A DNA stretch of 64,000 nt, from contig JAKSZP010007902.1 in NCBI GenBank assembly GCA_022478985.1, forward strand, positions 280,161-344,160. Direction: 5' to 3'. A model generated the notes under the pieces. It searched no databases and was not told the origin of the DNA. It was given only the letters and a program-made list of their open reading frames with translations. This DNA comes from Massospora cicadina. Taxonomy: Eukaryota > Entomophthoromycota > Entomophthoromycetes > Entomophthorales > Entomophthoraceae. Positions 12,812 through 23,600 of this stretch are shown here, piece after piece. The stretch's first letter is position 1, and every line of letters starts with the position of its first letter. A program made the translations under genes and the position numbers.

Positions 12812-13526
12812 GCAGCCAAGCGGAACGGGCCAACTTATATGACGATTTCACACGACACAGGTTATCCCATTACGACGTTGTTGTGACATCTTATAATCTT
12901 ATTTCATCAATGCGCTCGATCGCAAATTCATGAGAAAGATGGGCTTCCAATCCCTCATCCTTGACGAGGCTCATCTGGTAAAGATCCTAAGAGTCAAGCG
13001 AATCGGAACCTAATGAAATTGGAGACCCCTTTCCGGTTGTTACTAACTGGAACGCCCCTTCAGAATAACTTAATGGAACTGCTGACGCTTCTAACCTTCA
13101 TCAACCCAACCTTATTTAGCTCCACCGCGAATGCAAAAATCTACTCGATGTTGTTTTCCGAAGTGGCTCATTGACACAAAGGATAAGCATCTGCTATCGG
13201 AGAACTCGGTAGAATTATCTAAAGCTCGCATTGAAAAAGTCAAGGCTATTATGGTCCCCTTCATTCTCAGGCGTTGCAAAGAGCAAGTTCTGAAAGACTT
13301 GCCTTTGAAAATTGAATTCATTCAACGGTGCCCCCTCAACAAGACGCAACGCGCCCGCTATTCAACGGAGATTGCTTCTGCGCGCCTTGAGTCATCGCAA
13401 GGGGTTTCACAGCTATTATCGCTTTCCTCTAAACTCCGTCGGATCGCCAACCATACCATGCTTATTCCTCGTGGGCATCATTTCACGGAAGCCGATCGGA
13501 GGAAGATCGCTGATAGGATTGTTCAT

Positions 13527-13563
13527 GTATCCTTGAAGTTTTATGGATAATAATATTACTTAG
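13527..13563 (+). other. Intron, 37 nt, in the SNF2-type gene
   Basis: GTATCC to CTTAG. Splicing joins IADRIVH to DPTFYMSDKDVI in one frame. Confidence 0.85.
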
Positions 13564-13695
13564 GACCCTACCTTTTATATGTCGGATAAGGACGTCATCT
13601 ACGAAGTAGCCCTCAAGTTAGATTCGTCTAATGAAAATTAGGAACTTTTGGAATATGCCGATGGGGACACCCAAGAGCTGTGCTTAAAGTACAAG

Positions 13696-13730
13696 GTTAT
13701 AATTTGTCGGTAAATATATTTATTTTGTAG
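13696..13730 (+). other. Intron, 35 nt, in the SNF2-type gene
   Basis: GTTATA to TGTAG. Splicing joins LCLKYK to CVNKFALQDQQWMESGK, matching the family pattern. Confidence 0.87.
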
Positions 13731-13823
13731 TGCGTAAATAAGTTTGCATTGCAAGACCAGCAATGGATGGAGTCGGGCAAGGTAGATTGGCTTCGGAAGG
13801 AACTACCCGCCATGGTTAAACGG

Positions 13824-13860
13824 GTAGCCTGTGCCCATAAAATCCAAGCTTATTTTCCAG
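13824..13860 (+). other. Intron, 37 nt, in the SNF2-type gene
   Basis: GTAGCC to TCCAG. Splicing joins LPAMVKR to [10 protein letters not shown], the start of the second helicase lobe. Confidence 0.92.
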
Positions 13861-14146
13861 GGCGACAGAGTACTCATCTTTTCCCAGTTCACTATGATGC
13901 TAGACATTCTCGAAAAAGTGCTTGAGACCCTTAGCCTCACGTTTTTTCGTATTGACGGGCAAACGCCGGTTGAGGAGCGCCAAGGCCTAATAGATGAGTT
14001 TAACAGCAATACGGCCATCAAAGTGTTCCTCCTGTCCACTCGATCAGGTGGCTGTGGAATCAATCTCACAGGTGCCAACGTTGTCATCCTGCATGACCTT
14101 GACCACAACCCCCAGAACGATCGTCAAGCTGAGGCTCGCGCTCACC

Positions 14147-14179
14147 GTAAGCAAACGTTACCTGCAGTTTAATCGCTAG
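14147..14179 (+). other. Intron, 33 nt, in the SNF2-type gene
   Basis: GTAAGC to GCTAG. Splicing rebuilds RAHRVGQ of helicase motif VI with the codon split after its first base. Confidence 0.92.
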
Positions 14180-14238
14180 GTGTCGGACAAATCCGGGATG
14201 TTTCTGTGTTTAAACTCGTTTCCGAAAACACAATTGAG

Positions 14239-14272
14239 GTAAATTAGACGCTTTCTACATCAACTTGGTAAG
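14239..14272 (+). other. Intron, 34 nt, in the SNF2-type gene
   Basis: GTAAAT to GTAAG. Splicing joins SENTIE to ERILAIGNAKLELH. The 3' site is AAG rather than CAG or TAG, so the end is a little less certain. Confidence 0.8.
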
Positions 14273-14446
14273 GAACGCATCCTCGCTATAGGAAATGCCA
14301 AACTGGAGCTGCATAGCAGATTGTCAGGTGACGTCCGCCAGCTCGGGGATCAACGTGCCTATCCTGTCATCGCAGATTCCACCGATGGAGAGGGCGATAT
14401 GCTCCAGGCGCTTCGTGACGAGATTATGAGGCCACTGGACCATTAG

Positions 14447-15270
14447 TAATTTTCAGAATACCTTCCCATTCGGCTTTTACTTTAATCTAAGCTACTGTTA
14501 ATTCCTATTGGGGTTTAAAACTTTTTCGTTCTAAAAATACAAAATTATTCATCTATTACCAGCTGAAACTTTTTCGTGAAAACATTCGTCTTAAATCGGG
14601 GTTGTGCCGCATCTAGATAGGAAATTTAAATTATATTATTGTGAAGAGTAGTATGGTTTGGGAAAATAACTGACTATAGTTAGAGGAGAACTTTGTCTAT
14701 ATTACAGAGGTGATGTATATAACTGTGAGTAGGATTATGGGTATAACAGGATTTTAATATAACCATGAATCCTGGCATGTTATAGGAAAACGTTCTTGCT
14801 TATAACATTCACTATCAAGTAGGTTTCATGCGTGTATTTACCTATACCTATTTAGAGAAGGATAAGGTTAGCAGTTTTAATCAAGAAGCATAATATCTTA
14901 ATTCCATAGGTTTCTTTTCACGTATATCTGTTTAAGCTTATATCATCCTACTTCTAGAACAATAACCTGCAGTGAAGATCTGATTGGCATAGCTTTTTTC
15001 GTATGGGCCATTTGAGCAGAGGTACTTGGAGCACTCCAGTATTGGTATACCTATATGCAGAGGATGGGTCATAGATAAGAAAAAGCTTCCAAAGGATGTT
15101 CTCCCTAACTGTGATTAAAAACAAGGAATCCAAGTGTGATATGTTTTTAAACTGAGTGAACAAAAGTCAAGGTATCTTTATTCTTAGAAACGGTTAATGT
15201 TTATAAGTTTTGTGGGGGCATGGTGTCCCATAGGATATTTCTTTAATACTGAGATAGGATCTTCAATATT
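14447..15270. other. Intergenic stretch, no gene recognised
   Basis: AT-rich sequence after the SNF2-type gene. The only reading frame of note (14954-15163, minus) has no recognisable motif. It may be the eroded 3' end of element F. Confidence 0.45.
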
Positions 15271-15560
15271 TTAGTCTTTGTATGACTTCTTCCTGAATGT
15301 ACAGTCTTTTGAGGGCTTGCTTAGATCTTCATTGGAATCAGGAAGCCTTTGTCCAGATTTGGATGGTGGGAGCCATTTTGATTTACAGGATGTATCTTCC
15401 ATATCCCATGTCCCAAACTCAGGTAAAACCTGGACTTTCATACACCCCCTTAAAGCAAAGAACTCTTTCACTTTACTTGGACAGAGAGCACCATATATAG
15501 TTGACTGCCATGAAGATTCCTCAATTGGATAGCCTTTCAAATAGACCAAAAACATCAAGT
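15271..15560 (-). pseudogene. Chromodomain fragment of a chromovirus (element F)
   Basis: The minus frame contains FLVYLKGYPIEESSWQ, the core of a retroelement chromodomain, followed by a polar tail. The frame opens directly at the end of the A4 LTR, so F was cut there by A4. The rest of F is not seen. Confidence 0.68.
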
Positions 15561-16851
15561 TGCCATAAAACCAGTTAATAAAGTTAGACCAGCCTGTCAG
15601 TCCAGATAAATGGAAAACCAGAATACAAGCCAGAATACCAGTGGTATAACTATCTTATGATTTAATATTTTGCCAGGAGGGAGACAACTAAGGGATGATA
15701 ATTAATAATCACTGTTACTAGCATGCCCACTAGTAACCACATAGTTGCTAAAGTAGCAGCAGATTCCACCATAGTAGCTTATATAGATAATATAGTGGCC
15801 CCTGAATCTGCTCAGACAACTTATCATATCAAATGTGCAGAGGGGTCATAGAAACTTACCCACCAGGAAGGGAACAATTTCTAGAGCAAGGATGCATCCT
15901 GATGCCATAGGGCATCCAAAGATAGGGGTCAACACCAGGTGACCACCATAACTATTCCCCACTCAATTAGGGAGGGTAAATACATACTAATTATAGATGC
16001 TATAACCCAGATATAAAAAGACCTTTATATGGCACCTACTGATAATTTAACTAACAGCAAGCTAACAACAAAAAAATAGTTTGTGTGGATATTTGTTTAT
16101 TAAAAAAAGGAAAATTGATTGACAACAGTACCTGTAGGGGACTATTTCCTTAGATGCTAACACTTAAGGAATATTAAACCCTTGCATTGACAAAGGGTAA
16201 CACAATCATATTTATTTTCAGCAAATTGATCTTCCAAAATTCACATAACACCAGATCAATCCCATCCTGACTAGCTGACTTTGGCTCAAATTTTGCCACC
16301 AAATTTTTATTCCCAGCTTAATTCCTCATGGTGGATTGGCAACACTTCATCTGCAGGTGACTAGGTGCACCCATAGCCAGTTCACATATGGGAGGTCCCA
16401 TTAGGTATTAAAGGTATTAAATAAACCCAAACCTGTTGGGGTTAGGCTCACCTTTTATAACAGAAGAAAAATGCACTGATGGAGTTTCAAACCCAAGTGT
16501 ACCACAAATAGCTCAATTATTCTGGACGTCAATTTATTTATATTAGTGAAATCCTCATTGGGGCCCAAGGTTATTGAAGGAGAGGAATGGCCACAACCTT
16601 CTTGCTGGCAGTAGCTCATTACTGCTGCTACCTCCAAACACTCCCCTCTAATTCTCTTCACCAACTCTTGGGTGGTGAGATAGGAAGGTAAATGGGCAAG
16701 CTTGAGGGGGTATGCTATCACCTACCTCTTGTCCACTACATGGGCCAATTTACCCCGGTAAATAAGAGGGATGCTGCCTTCTTCACCCCCTTTTTGTGTA
16801 AGATGGAAATCTCTCACAGTTGGGGTATAGGGGTGCTTCACAGGACTTACA
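15561..16851 (-). repeat. LTR of A-family element A4 (1291 bp)
   Basis: On the minus strand it starts TGTAAGTCCTG and keeps A-LTR blocks such as GCCCATGTAGTGGACAAG. It ends near CAGGCTGGTCTAACTTT and ATGGCA, which match the end of the A1 and A2 LTRs. It is more diverged than those copies, and I could not find the 11-nt self-primer in it. Confidence 0.78.
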
Positions 16852-17272
16852 TTATCATTTTTTCTTTGAACAGGGGAGCACCATCATCAGGGGCTTGGTT
16901 GAGGGTGACATTTTTATGGGCTTTTGGCAATTTAATGGCCAAGAGTGTGGCAATCTTTAAGGGAGAGCAGAGATTATTGAGGTGCAGGGCGTGGAAGGCT
17001 TCCATCAGCTCACCACAATGGGCACAGTCACAGGTGCTGACCCAACTATTCTCATACAATGGAAACCCCTTCCAGGCCACAAGATACTGGACTAAATGGC
17101 AAGATTTCCATGAGGCCAAAATTACATCAATATCAGCCTCCTCAGATCTCTCAACCAGGATTGACTGTATCACTTCTGGATCCTTCCCCTTAAATGGTGA
17201 CAACTGGAAAATATAGAAAATGAGGTGTTGTTTTCAATGAGATGGAACAGCCAACCTAAACTTGCTATTACC
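16852..17272 (-). pseudogene. A4 pol 3' end with chromodomain
   Basis: The minus frame reads QLSPFKGKDPEV, then QYLVAWKGFPLYENSWV (chromodomain) and CAHCGELMEAFHALH, matching the A1 and A2 pol C-termini. AAAGAAAAAATGATAA precedes the LTR as polypurine tract. Upstream codons (17217-17272) hold one stop and then end at the B1 LTR, so B1 inserted into A4. The 5' part of A4 is not found on the far side of B1. Confidence 0.8.
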
Positions 17273-18306
17273 TGTTGAAATCCTAGCAAGAAGCTGCTCA
17301 CAAGTGCTTGGTCACAGGATCTCAACAATATAATGGCTTATAGAAGTACTACAAAATTGGCAGCTGTTCAAGAATTTGGGACTAGAAAATAGACTACAAA
17401 CAGGCTTTTGAGTTTACAATTAAGATGTGTGTCATAATTGATGCTTTATTTGATAATACCTTGGTGTTTTTATACCCTATTTTAGGAAAGCCCTATAGTC
17501 ATTGAAAGGGTCAAGACTATGGTCATGCAATACTTTTTTATAAAGAGGAGTTAGATTAATTTTATGATCCCACAAAGGTGTCCAGGCTTCAAGGGTTTGT
17601 TCCCCATGGTGATACTTGGCATGCCAATATGAGAATTGAGGTGTAGACAAGCTTTCAGATATGCATCCTTTGACTTGTCAATATTCACATTTGTCCAATT
17701 AATCTAGAGTCAAGACTCATGATGATTATTGCTTTTATTTAATCCAGTTTTCTATTTCATGTGACACGTTTTGAACCTGAAGTGACACGTTTATGATTGA
17801 GAAAACTATTTTTAGCTAAATGAAAGACCAGCTCTATAAGAATCTTCTAAAACCTTTTCACTCTGGTATGGCTTAATCTTAGTGATATGTTAATGGCATG
17901 CATGACAAATCCATGTGGAAATGACCTAATTTACTTTAAACAATTACCTGCCTAAAACATTCTTACTCTAGTCAGATGAAGGATTCTTTAGTACTTTAAT
18001 GGTGGAAAAATATTTTTCACCCTTTGAAACCCCCTTCAGGTCTATAAAAGAGGGTTGTTTTATCTTAGACAATATCACTAAATTCAAGTAAGTGCAAAAA
18101 GTGAGCTTCCCCATCATAAAACTATTCCACTGAGGGTTTAAGGGGACCTTCTTAACTCAATTCAAGCATTCTGTCAAAGGATTAGTAGTAAAGTATTACT
18201 GTGATCATAAATATATCACTGAGAATTTAACTCAGATTTTCTTATATTAATCAAACTATTGGATCCTTGAACATTATTATCAACTAGCAAAACATCCAAT
18301 TGTCCA
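17273..18306 (-). repeat. 3' LTR of B1 (1034 bp)
   Basis: It pairs with 46901-47806. Shared blocks include CAGGATCTCAACAATATAA, CCCCCTTCAGGTCTATAAAA and AACATCCAATTGTCCA at the end. The paired copy is clearly diverged. Confidence 0.78.
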
Positions 18307-19179
18307 ATATTACCCTCTTCAAGAATGTTAAGGAGAAAAAAAGGGTGTAGAAATCACCCATGAACCCTATATATAGTGATTTTAGAAGTGAGTGATATAA
18401 TAGAATATTTATTGTCTCTCTTATAAGTGATGACAAAATTTTCTTTCCAAATGGGCCCAAGTTTGTCACTTCTGGGTTTGATGCAATTGTTATAGTATAA
18501 AACCTAATTTGATATATGAAAAGAGGGGAGGCTGTCTGAGCTTATTGGCTGCTTGTCTCTATTTGATGACAGTTTTTGCTAAGTTAGTCATAGCATCAGA
18601 TTTCAGCTGAATAATGTGTTAGGCTAACCTCCTTATAGCTATTTAAGGATCATCAGTTCTAGCAGAAATGATATCTTTATCCAAAAGGGCGGGTACCTCA
18701 GGTTCTTGACCATATGAGATGTGGAAAGGAGATTTTTTAATAATTTAGTAATAACTAATACAATATGCTATAAGCGCACTAGGCAAGAATTGATCCCATT
18801 GTAGGGGGTCTAAAGTGGCATCTTTTTAAAAATATAGACCAAGTTCCATTTTTCTCTTTCTACTGTATCATTCATAGAAGGTTTATAGGGGTCTGAAAAG
18901 AGCTGCTGTGCTCCATGGAATAGCTAGGACCTGATCTCTCTGGAGGTGAAGTTTTTCTATTGTTGTAGAGAAAAACTTGGTGGCAACCATGGTGAGTGAG
19001 ATTATACTAATGTATAAATGTTTCAGTAACCTTGGCACTTTGGGATGGAAGAGCAACAGCTTTAACCCATTTCATAAAGTGATTAATGCCTACTAGCATG
19101 TATAGATTGTCACTGGTGGCTTGGGGTAGGGAACCCACTACATTTAAGCTTATATATAGTTTGGTTGTTGTGAGGTAGT
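18307..19179 (-). pseudogene. B1 integrase C-terminal part
   Basis: On the minus strand this aligns with B2 integrase at 57720-58560 (for example the stretch around 18900 against 58270). It is full of stops. It ends at GTAGT (19175-19179), the target duplication of A2, and continues at 26387. Confidence 0.75.
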
Positions 19180-20551
19180 TGTAAGTCTTGGGAAACGTCC
19201 TTTGGCTCTCAATTGGTTCATCTTTTCATTCCCAAATAAAAAGATACCAAAGAGGATGGCGGTACCTCTCATTACTCAGGGCGATCTCACTCATGTAGTA
19301 GATGAGCAATAGGTAACAGCTCATCTGCTTTGGATCCCACCCCCAATACCCACACTTACCTCAGCAGAACTGTTGTGGGGAATTAGTGAAATCTGTGCTG
19401 AGATTACCAAATTAAAATCGGTCAGATCTAATTCAGCCGGCAATCTGGCTGATGCCCAAAATTTGAATGGCTGTAAAAGCATGAAGAATGAGATATCAGC
19501 TGGATCACCCAACAGTTCCAATTCAATCACTAAACCAGTAGAACAAATATCGGGCACCATTGATAAGAGTTTGAAGCCCTCTGATAGTAATTCAGGCATT
19601 GCACCTGATGTGCTGCTGTTAACTGAACAAATGGTTAGATGACCAAGCGCAGGTGGGTTGGCTATCTTGAACCCATTCCCAACCAAATGGACCCATCCCT
19701 ATATGTGATGGCCTTGGGGGATTCCCATCGCCCGTTGGGCCAAACGCCATCATGCTAAACATCAGAAATGTAGTTGAGCCCTGGTTTGGACATTTGAGGT
19801 TGAACTGACAGAGACTCGACCCACCGCCAAATTTTGTGATGTCAGTTCCCAAAGAATAAACCCGCCCATTCCCAAACAATTTGCCAGTTAGGTCAAATTT
19901 GTGGGTCCCACCCCCATCCTGTCACTACCCAATTGACCACTATTTAATCAGTTGCATGGCACTGAGAAAATTGTTGGTCAATTTTCTTATTTTCCTTTCC
20001 CATAAAAATTTTACTTAAAAAATCAAATTTTTTTATTTTCTATTCTGACCACATCCCAGATGACATTTACCTGGTGGCCTGTTGCCCCACACTCCAGGTG
20101 GGCTTTACCAATTCTTTTGGTCACTATGGCTCCCTCTATCGCCAATTGGGCCCAGTGAGTCCAACACTTTTGGTTTCACAACCCCGCTCTTATAAACTTC
20201 TGGCAACAATACATGGGGATCTTATGGCCCTATCTACAACAATGGAAAGAAAGAATCCATCTCCTTATTGCCCCCAATGAGTTGGCCTCTCTAGCCAATA
20301 ATCTCATCAAACCTATCCCAGTAATCCCACCTCATGCAGATAGAACCACTGAGTTGGGAATGGGTTCAGTGTGGTTTGTTGTTGGTAAACTCCTTACCCT
20401 GTTGTTGCACCACCACTTCATGGTATCACATTTCCCAGCTCCATATCAAGTCGTACAATCAGCAATGCCTCTAGCATTCTGGCTTGCTTTTTGGGTGCTC
20501 ACGCATCCTGACTGTCAGGCTGGTCTAAAATCTTCTACCATTTCCATGACA
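19180..20551 (+). repeat. 5' LTR of A2 (1372 bp)
   Basis: TGTAAGTCTTGG to CCATGACA, matching 25014-26381. TATTTAA at 19941 and GTTGGTCAATT at 19973-19983 mark promoter and proposed transcript start. The LTR-borne frame begins near 20044 but its ATG is CTG here. A readable piece covers 20213-20554. Confidence 0.93.
19941..19983 (+). promoter_or_regulatory. TATA box and self-primer start of the A2 transcript
   Basis: TATTTAA begins at 19941 and GTTGGTCAATT at 19973. The 32-nt spacing suits RNA polymerase II initiation at the G. The first 11 nt would pair perfectly with 20553-20563. The flanking bases do not extend the pairing, as expected if the transcript starts at this G. Confidence 0.75.
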
Positions 20552-21763
20552 TAATTGACCAACCATTACTATCAGCCACTTACGCCTTGGTTTTTGAGTT
20601 GGGTGCCGCAGTGGTTACCCTCTACCAGATGAATGTACAATCAGTTGTGTGTTGTTTGTTATTTGTTTGGTCACTTTCTGACTTTGGGAGAAGCATCTTT
20701 TCTTTTTTGAAACCTTCTTCAAGCCACCCAAGATGTGCAATCTGCATCTTCTCTTAAAACCTCTGGCCCGGGAAAAGGATCAAGTATCCCCTCCCAAGTG
20801 ATTGCTAATCAGGTTCTTGACGCTCTCAAAGTACAAATGCGGACAACAATCACACTTAATAATGCCTCTGCAATATCTCATGCCCAACAAGGGCTCGCGT
20901 TGTTGATTGCCATGGATGAAGATGCCCGCCATTGGGTGAGAAGACTTTTGCGTTCTTCCTCACAAGAAGGAGACTCCATCCCCCTGATGGCTGTTGTATC
21001 AGCCACCTTAAAACCCCTTGTGTCCCAATCAGACCACTTATTCAGACTGCTCTTTGCCATGGGTGAAGCCCCTAGTTTGGCTTCTCTGATTTCTACCTTT
21101 TGTGAGCTGACTCCCATGTCAGGTCTATCTATTGATATGCTTCAGGCAGTCTTTAGAGCGAGCTTGGATTTGGTTTTTGCTCATTATGTGGTCTGGTCTA
21201 CCATCCAGGAATCAGTAGATCAAATACGTGCTACCACAACTACTATCAAAGCGTTACCTCACCATGTTTCCCCATATCAGAAGGGGAACTTTATGATAGG
21301 ATTTCCTAACAAAGATGTAGACAATGCGCCTGTCATCAAGATAGCAGTTGACGTGGGTCCCAACCCTGCTATAACCCCCAAGTCTGATTTGGCATTTCTG
21401 GAGTTAACTATTAATGATTTTGTTCAAGCCCAGACAGAGGAAATGATTACCCCCGCACTTGTACTTCCAATTTTCACTCCAACTAAGGACCCTGATCCTG
21501 GTCCTGACATACCCGTTATTTCTTCAGTCATCCATGAGTTGGCTGAATCTCCCAATAAACAAAATTCTGCTTATTTTCTTATCCCTATGATAATCAGTAT
21601 TGGTCCGCATCATGTCTCCTTCAAAGCTCTGGTGGATACTGGAGCAGCGGGTAACTTCATGAGTGTTGAGTTGGCACAGCAATTAAAACTGGAAATGGAT
21701 GTGGGCTCCTCAGTAATGATGCCTCATCTGCTTACCAGTCTTCATATGTCATTTGCCAGCTGA
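20552..21763 (+). pseudogene. A2 gag and protease
   Basis: The frame from the LTR continues across the boundary as HDIIDQPLLSATYALVFELG, then a hydrophobic stretch around QSVVCCLLFVWSL. After a frame break near 20710 a long frame (20735-21763) runs through LNNASAISHAQQGLALL and proline-rich sequence to protease LVDTGAAGNFMSVE (DTGA at 21635-21646). Gag would form the particle, and the protease would cut the polyprotein. No zinc knuckle is visible. The frame ends in TGA at 21761-21763, upstream of RT. Confidence 0.82.
20553..20563 (+). promoter_or_regulatory. Self-priming site of A2
   Basis: AATTGACCAAC, one base after the LTR end, is the exact reverse complement of the first 11 nt of the proposed transcript. 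In Tf1 of fission yeast the primer is likewise the first 11 nt of the mRNA. I found no tRNA-type primer site. Confidence 0.8.
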
Positions 21764-22780
21764 TGCACTTCTCAATCCACCCATATAATTTCTGCGATTG
21801 TTTTTTGGCCATGCCAAACTTGGTATTCCTGGTGATCTTGGGTGTGGGATGGTGATGTCGACAACATGTGAAGATTCATTTAGAGTCTAATACATTGTCA
21901 TTTACCAATGATGATTCAGAGGGAGAGTTCCCTTTAATCAACACCCTCAAAAAAATACAAGGGATAGCTCTATCAATCCTTAGTTACTTCCACGGGCATT
22001 CCAGCCAATTTTCCTGAAAGCTTAATGCAATATCAGAGAATCTTTGACATGGAAAAAGCAGATCGTCTGCCAAAACATACTAGGTGTGATTGTGGATTTT
22101 GGACAACCGTGGAGTTGGTGAATAACAACTGCCCATTGTATCCTCATACAGCGGATGAAGAGGTTGCACTCAATGCCTGGTTGGATGATATGTTAAAAAA
22201 AGGTTGGTTGCTCAAAGAGACCTCACCCATCGCCTCCCCTATTATCTTTGCAAGAAAATCGGATGGATCACTCTGTCCTTGCATGGATTATGGTCACTTG
22301 AACAAAATAATAGTTACAGATCCCTACCCATTGCCTTTAGAGCAGAAAATCAGTCAGGCAATTGCCAAATCCCATTTGTTTTCAAAACTGAATCTGGTGA
22401 ACGCTTTCAACCAAATTTGGGTGATGGAAGGACAGAAATGGTTGAATGCAATCCAAATGAGGCGAGTCATTTTTCAATTTCGCGTAATGCCATTTGTGTT
22501 GAAAAATGCTCCTGCTACATTTCAACGAATGATTGACAATGCGTTAAGGGATCTCCAGTTCTCTTGTGCTATTGCATACATTGATGATATCCTAGTCCAT
22601 TCCTCAACTCCCAAACAACACGCTATTGACTTGGAAGTGGTGGTGGTTGCTTTGAATAAAGCAGGGCTGTTCCTCAAAGCTTCTAAGTACGAGTTTTATA
22701 AGGAAGAGGTCACATTTCTTGGAAACCTGGTTCTCAAAGAAGGTGTCGCTATCCCTCCCAACAAATTAGATGTGATCTGA
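21764..22780 (+). pseudogene. A2 reverse transcriptase
   Basis: The open part is 22025-22780. Visible RT blocks are KKGWLLKETSPIASPI, FSKLNLVNAFNQIWVMEG, FRVMPFVLKNAPATFQRM, YIDDILVHS (YIDD at 22577-22588) and FLGNLVLKEGVAIPPNKL. The first catalytic Asp, kept in A1 (KLDL), is Asn here (AAT at 22391-22393), so this RT should be inactive. Sequence 21764-22024 links protease and RT in broken frames. Confidence 0.9.
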
Positions 22781-23600
22781 GAATAGCCAACTCTGACTAC
22801 ACAAAAGAAACTTTGGAGTTTCTTGGGAACTATCATTTTCTGAAAAATTCCCCCGCACTTTCCCAGTTAGCCACTCCGCTCCATCCCCTCACTGGAAAAA
22901 ACATATCGTTTTATTAGACCCCAAATGCCAGCAGGCATTTGAATCAATCAAGGAGGTGTTTATGTCTCCTCCCATTTTGAAACATGCCAATCCCACCAAA
23001 CCGTATATAATCGCATGTGATGCTTCATCAGTAGCAGTGGGCGCGGTGCTGCTTCAGGACCATGATGGTCTTGAACATCCAGTTGTTTATTTTTCCCAAA
23101 AATTCACTACTATGAAGCAGTTTTGGGCCATTTATGACAAGGAACTGGCTTCTGTTGCATGGTATTTAACTCATTGGTGATACCTGTTGCAAGGTGCTCA
23201 TCATGAGCTAACAGTTCGCATGAATCACCAGGCTCTCTTGTATTTTCGCAAACCCCAAAAATTGGTGCACTGGCAGGCCCAAACCTATTGGGACCTGTGC
23301 AGTTTTAACTTCAAATATAAATTTGTCAAAGGTGCGCTCAAGGTCCTTCCCAATTTCCTAAACTGTAGCCCTGCTCACTGTCCCTTGGAACCTGAGGAAG
23401 TGGATCTCATTACCATGATCCCTGCCACTCAAATTCTGTTGATTGTTCCTTCCATTGTTTCCTCTGCCACGTTGTCTCCCGATGATCCATTACTGGCACA
23501 GGTGTTAGCTGGTCAAACGGCCTGCCCTGAGGGCGTGGAGTTAGTTGAGCAGTTGGTTCACTCGAGTACCAAACACTCCCTATACTCCTTAGAAGAGGTA
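22781..23600 (+). pseudogene. A2 RNase H and connection
   Basis: 22956-23180 carries IIACDASSVAVGAVLLQ and YDKELASVAW, the RNase H core that degrades the RNA template. The next frame (23187-23717) has the RNase H end (NHQALLYF) and a linker toward integrase. A TGA at 23178-23180 separates the two. Confidence 0.82.

Larger units (their letters stand above)
11453..14446 (+). pseudogene. Fun30/SMARCAD1-type SNF2 chromatin remodeller, frame-broken
   Basis: Proteins of this family are nuclear DNA-dependent ATPases that slide or evict nucleosomes and act in silencing and DNA end resection. The N-terminal part is polar and low in motifs. The block from NLANPHELMNLTSL (near 12205) through KFHALVQSFEAVDEL is typical of the family just before its helicase. 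Then come ILADEMGLGKT (Walker A, exons joined at 12574/12612), VVTSYNLIS, DEAH at 12963-12974, [75 protein letters not shown] and [15 protein letters not shown] (motif VI). The end is PLDH then TAG. Seven short introns restore the frame. Frame breaks that no intron explains occur near 12066, 12913, 12980 and 13168, and TAG at 13639-13641 replaces an expected Gln. I call it a pseudogene, but indel-type assembly errors are possible. The start at 11453 is the first ATG of the open frame and is uncertain. Confidence 0.88.

Noticed and set aside
19931..19983. Inverted repeat AATTGACCA / TGGTCAATT around the A2 TATA box as an operator
   Set aside because: The left arm is not kept in the A1 LTRs, so it is more likely chance than a conserved site.
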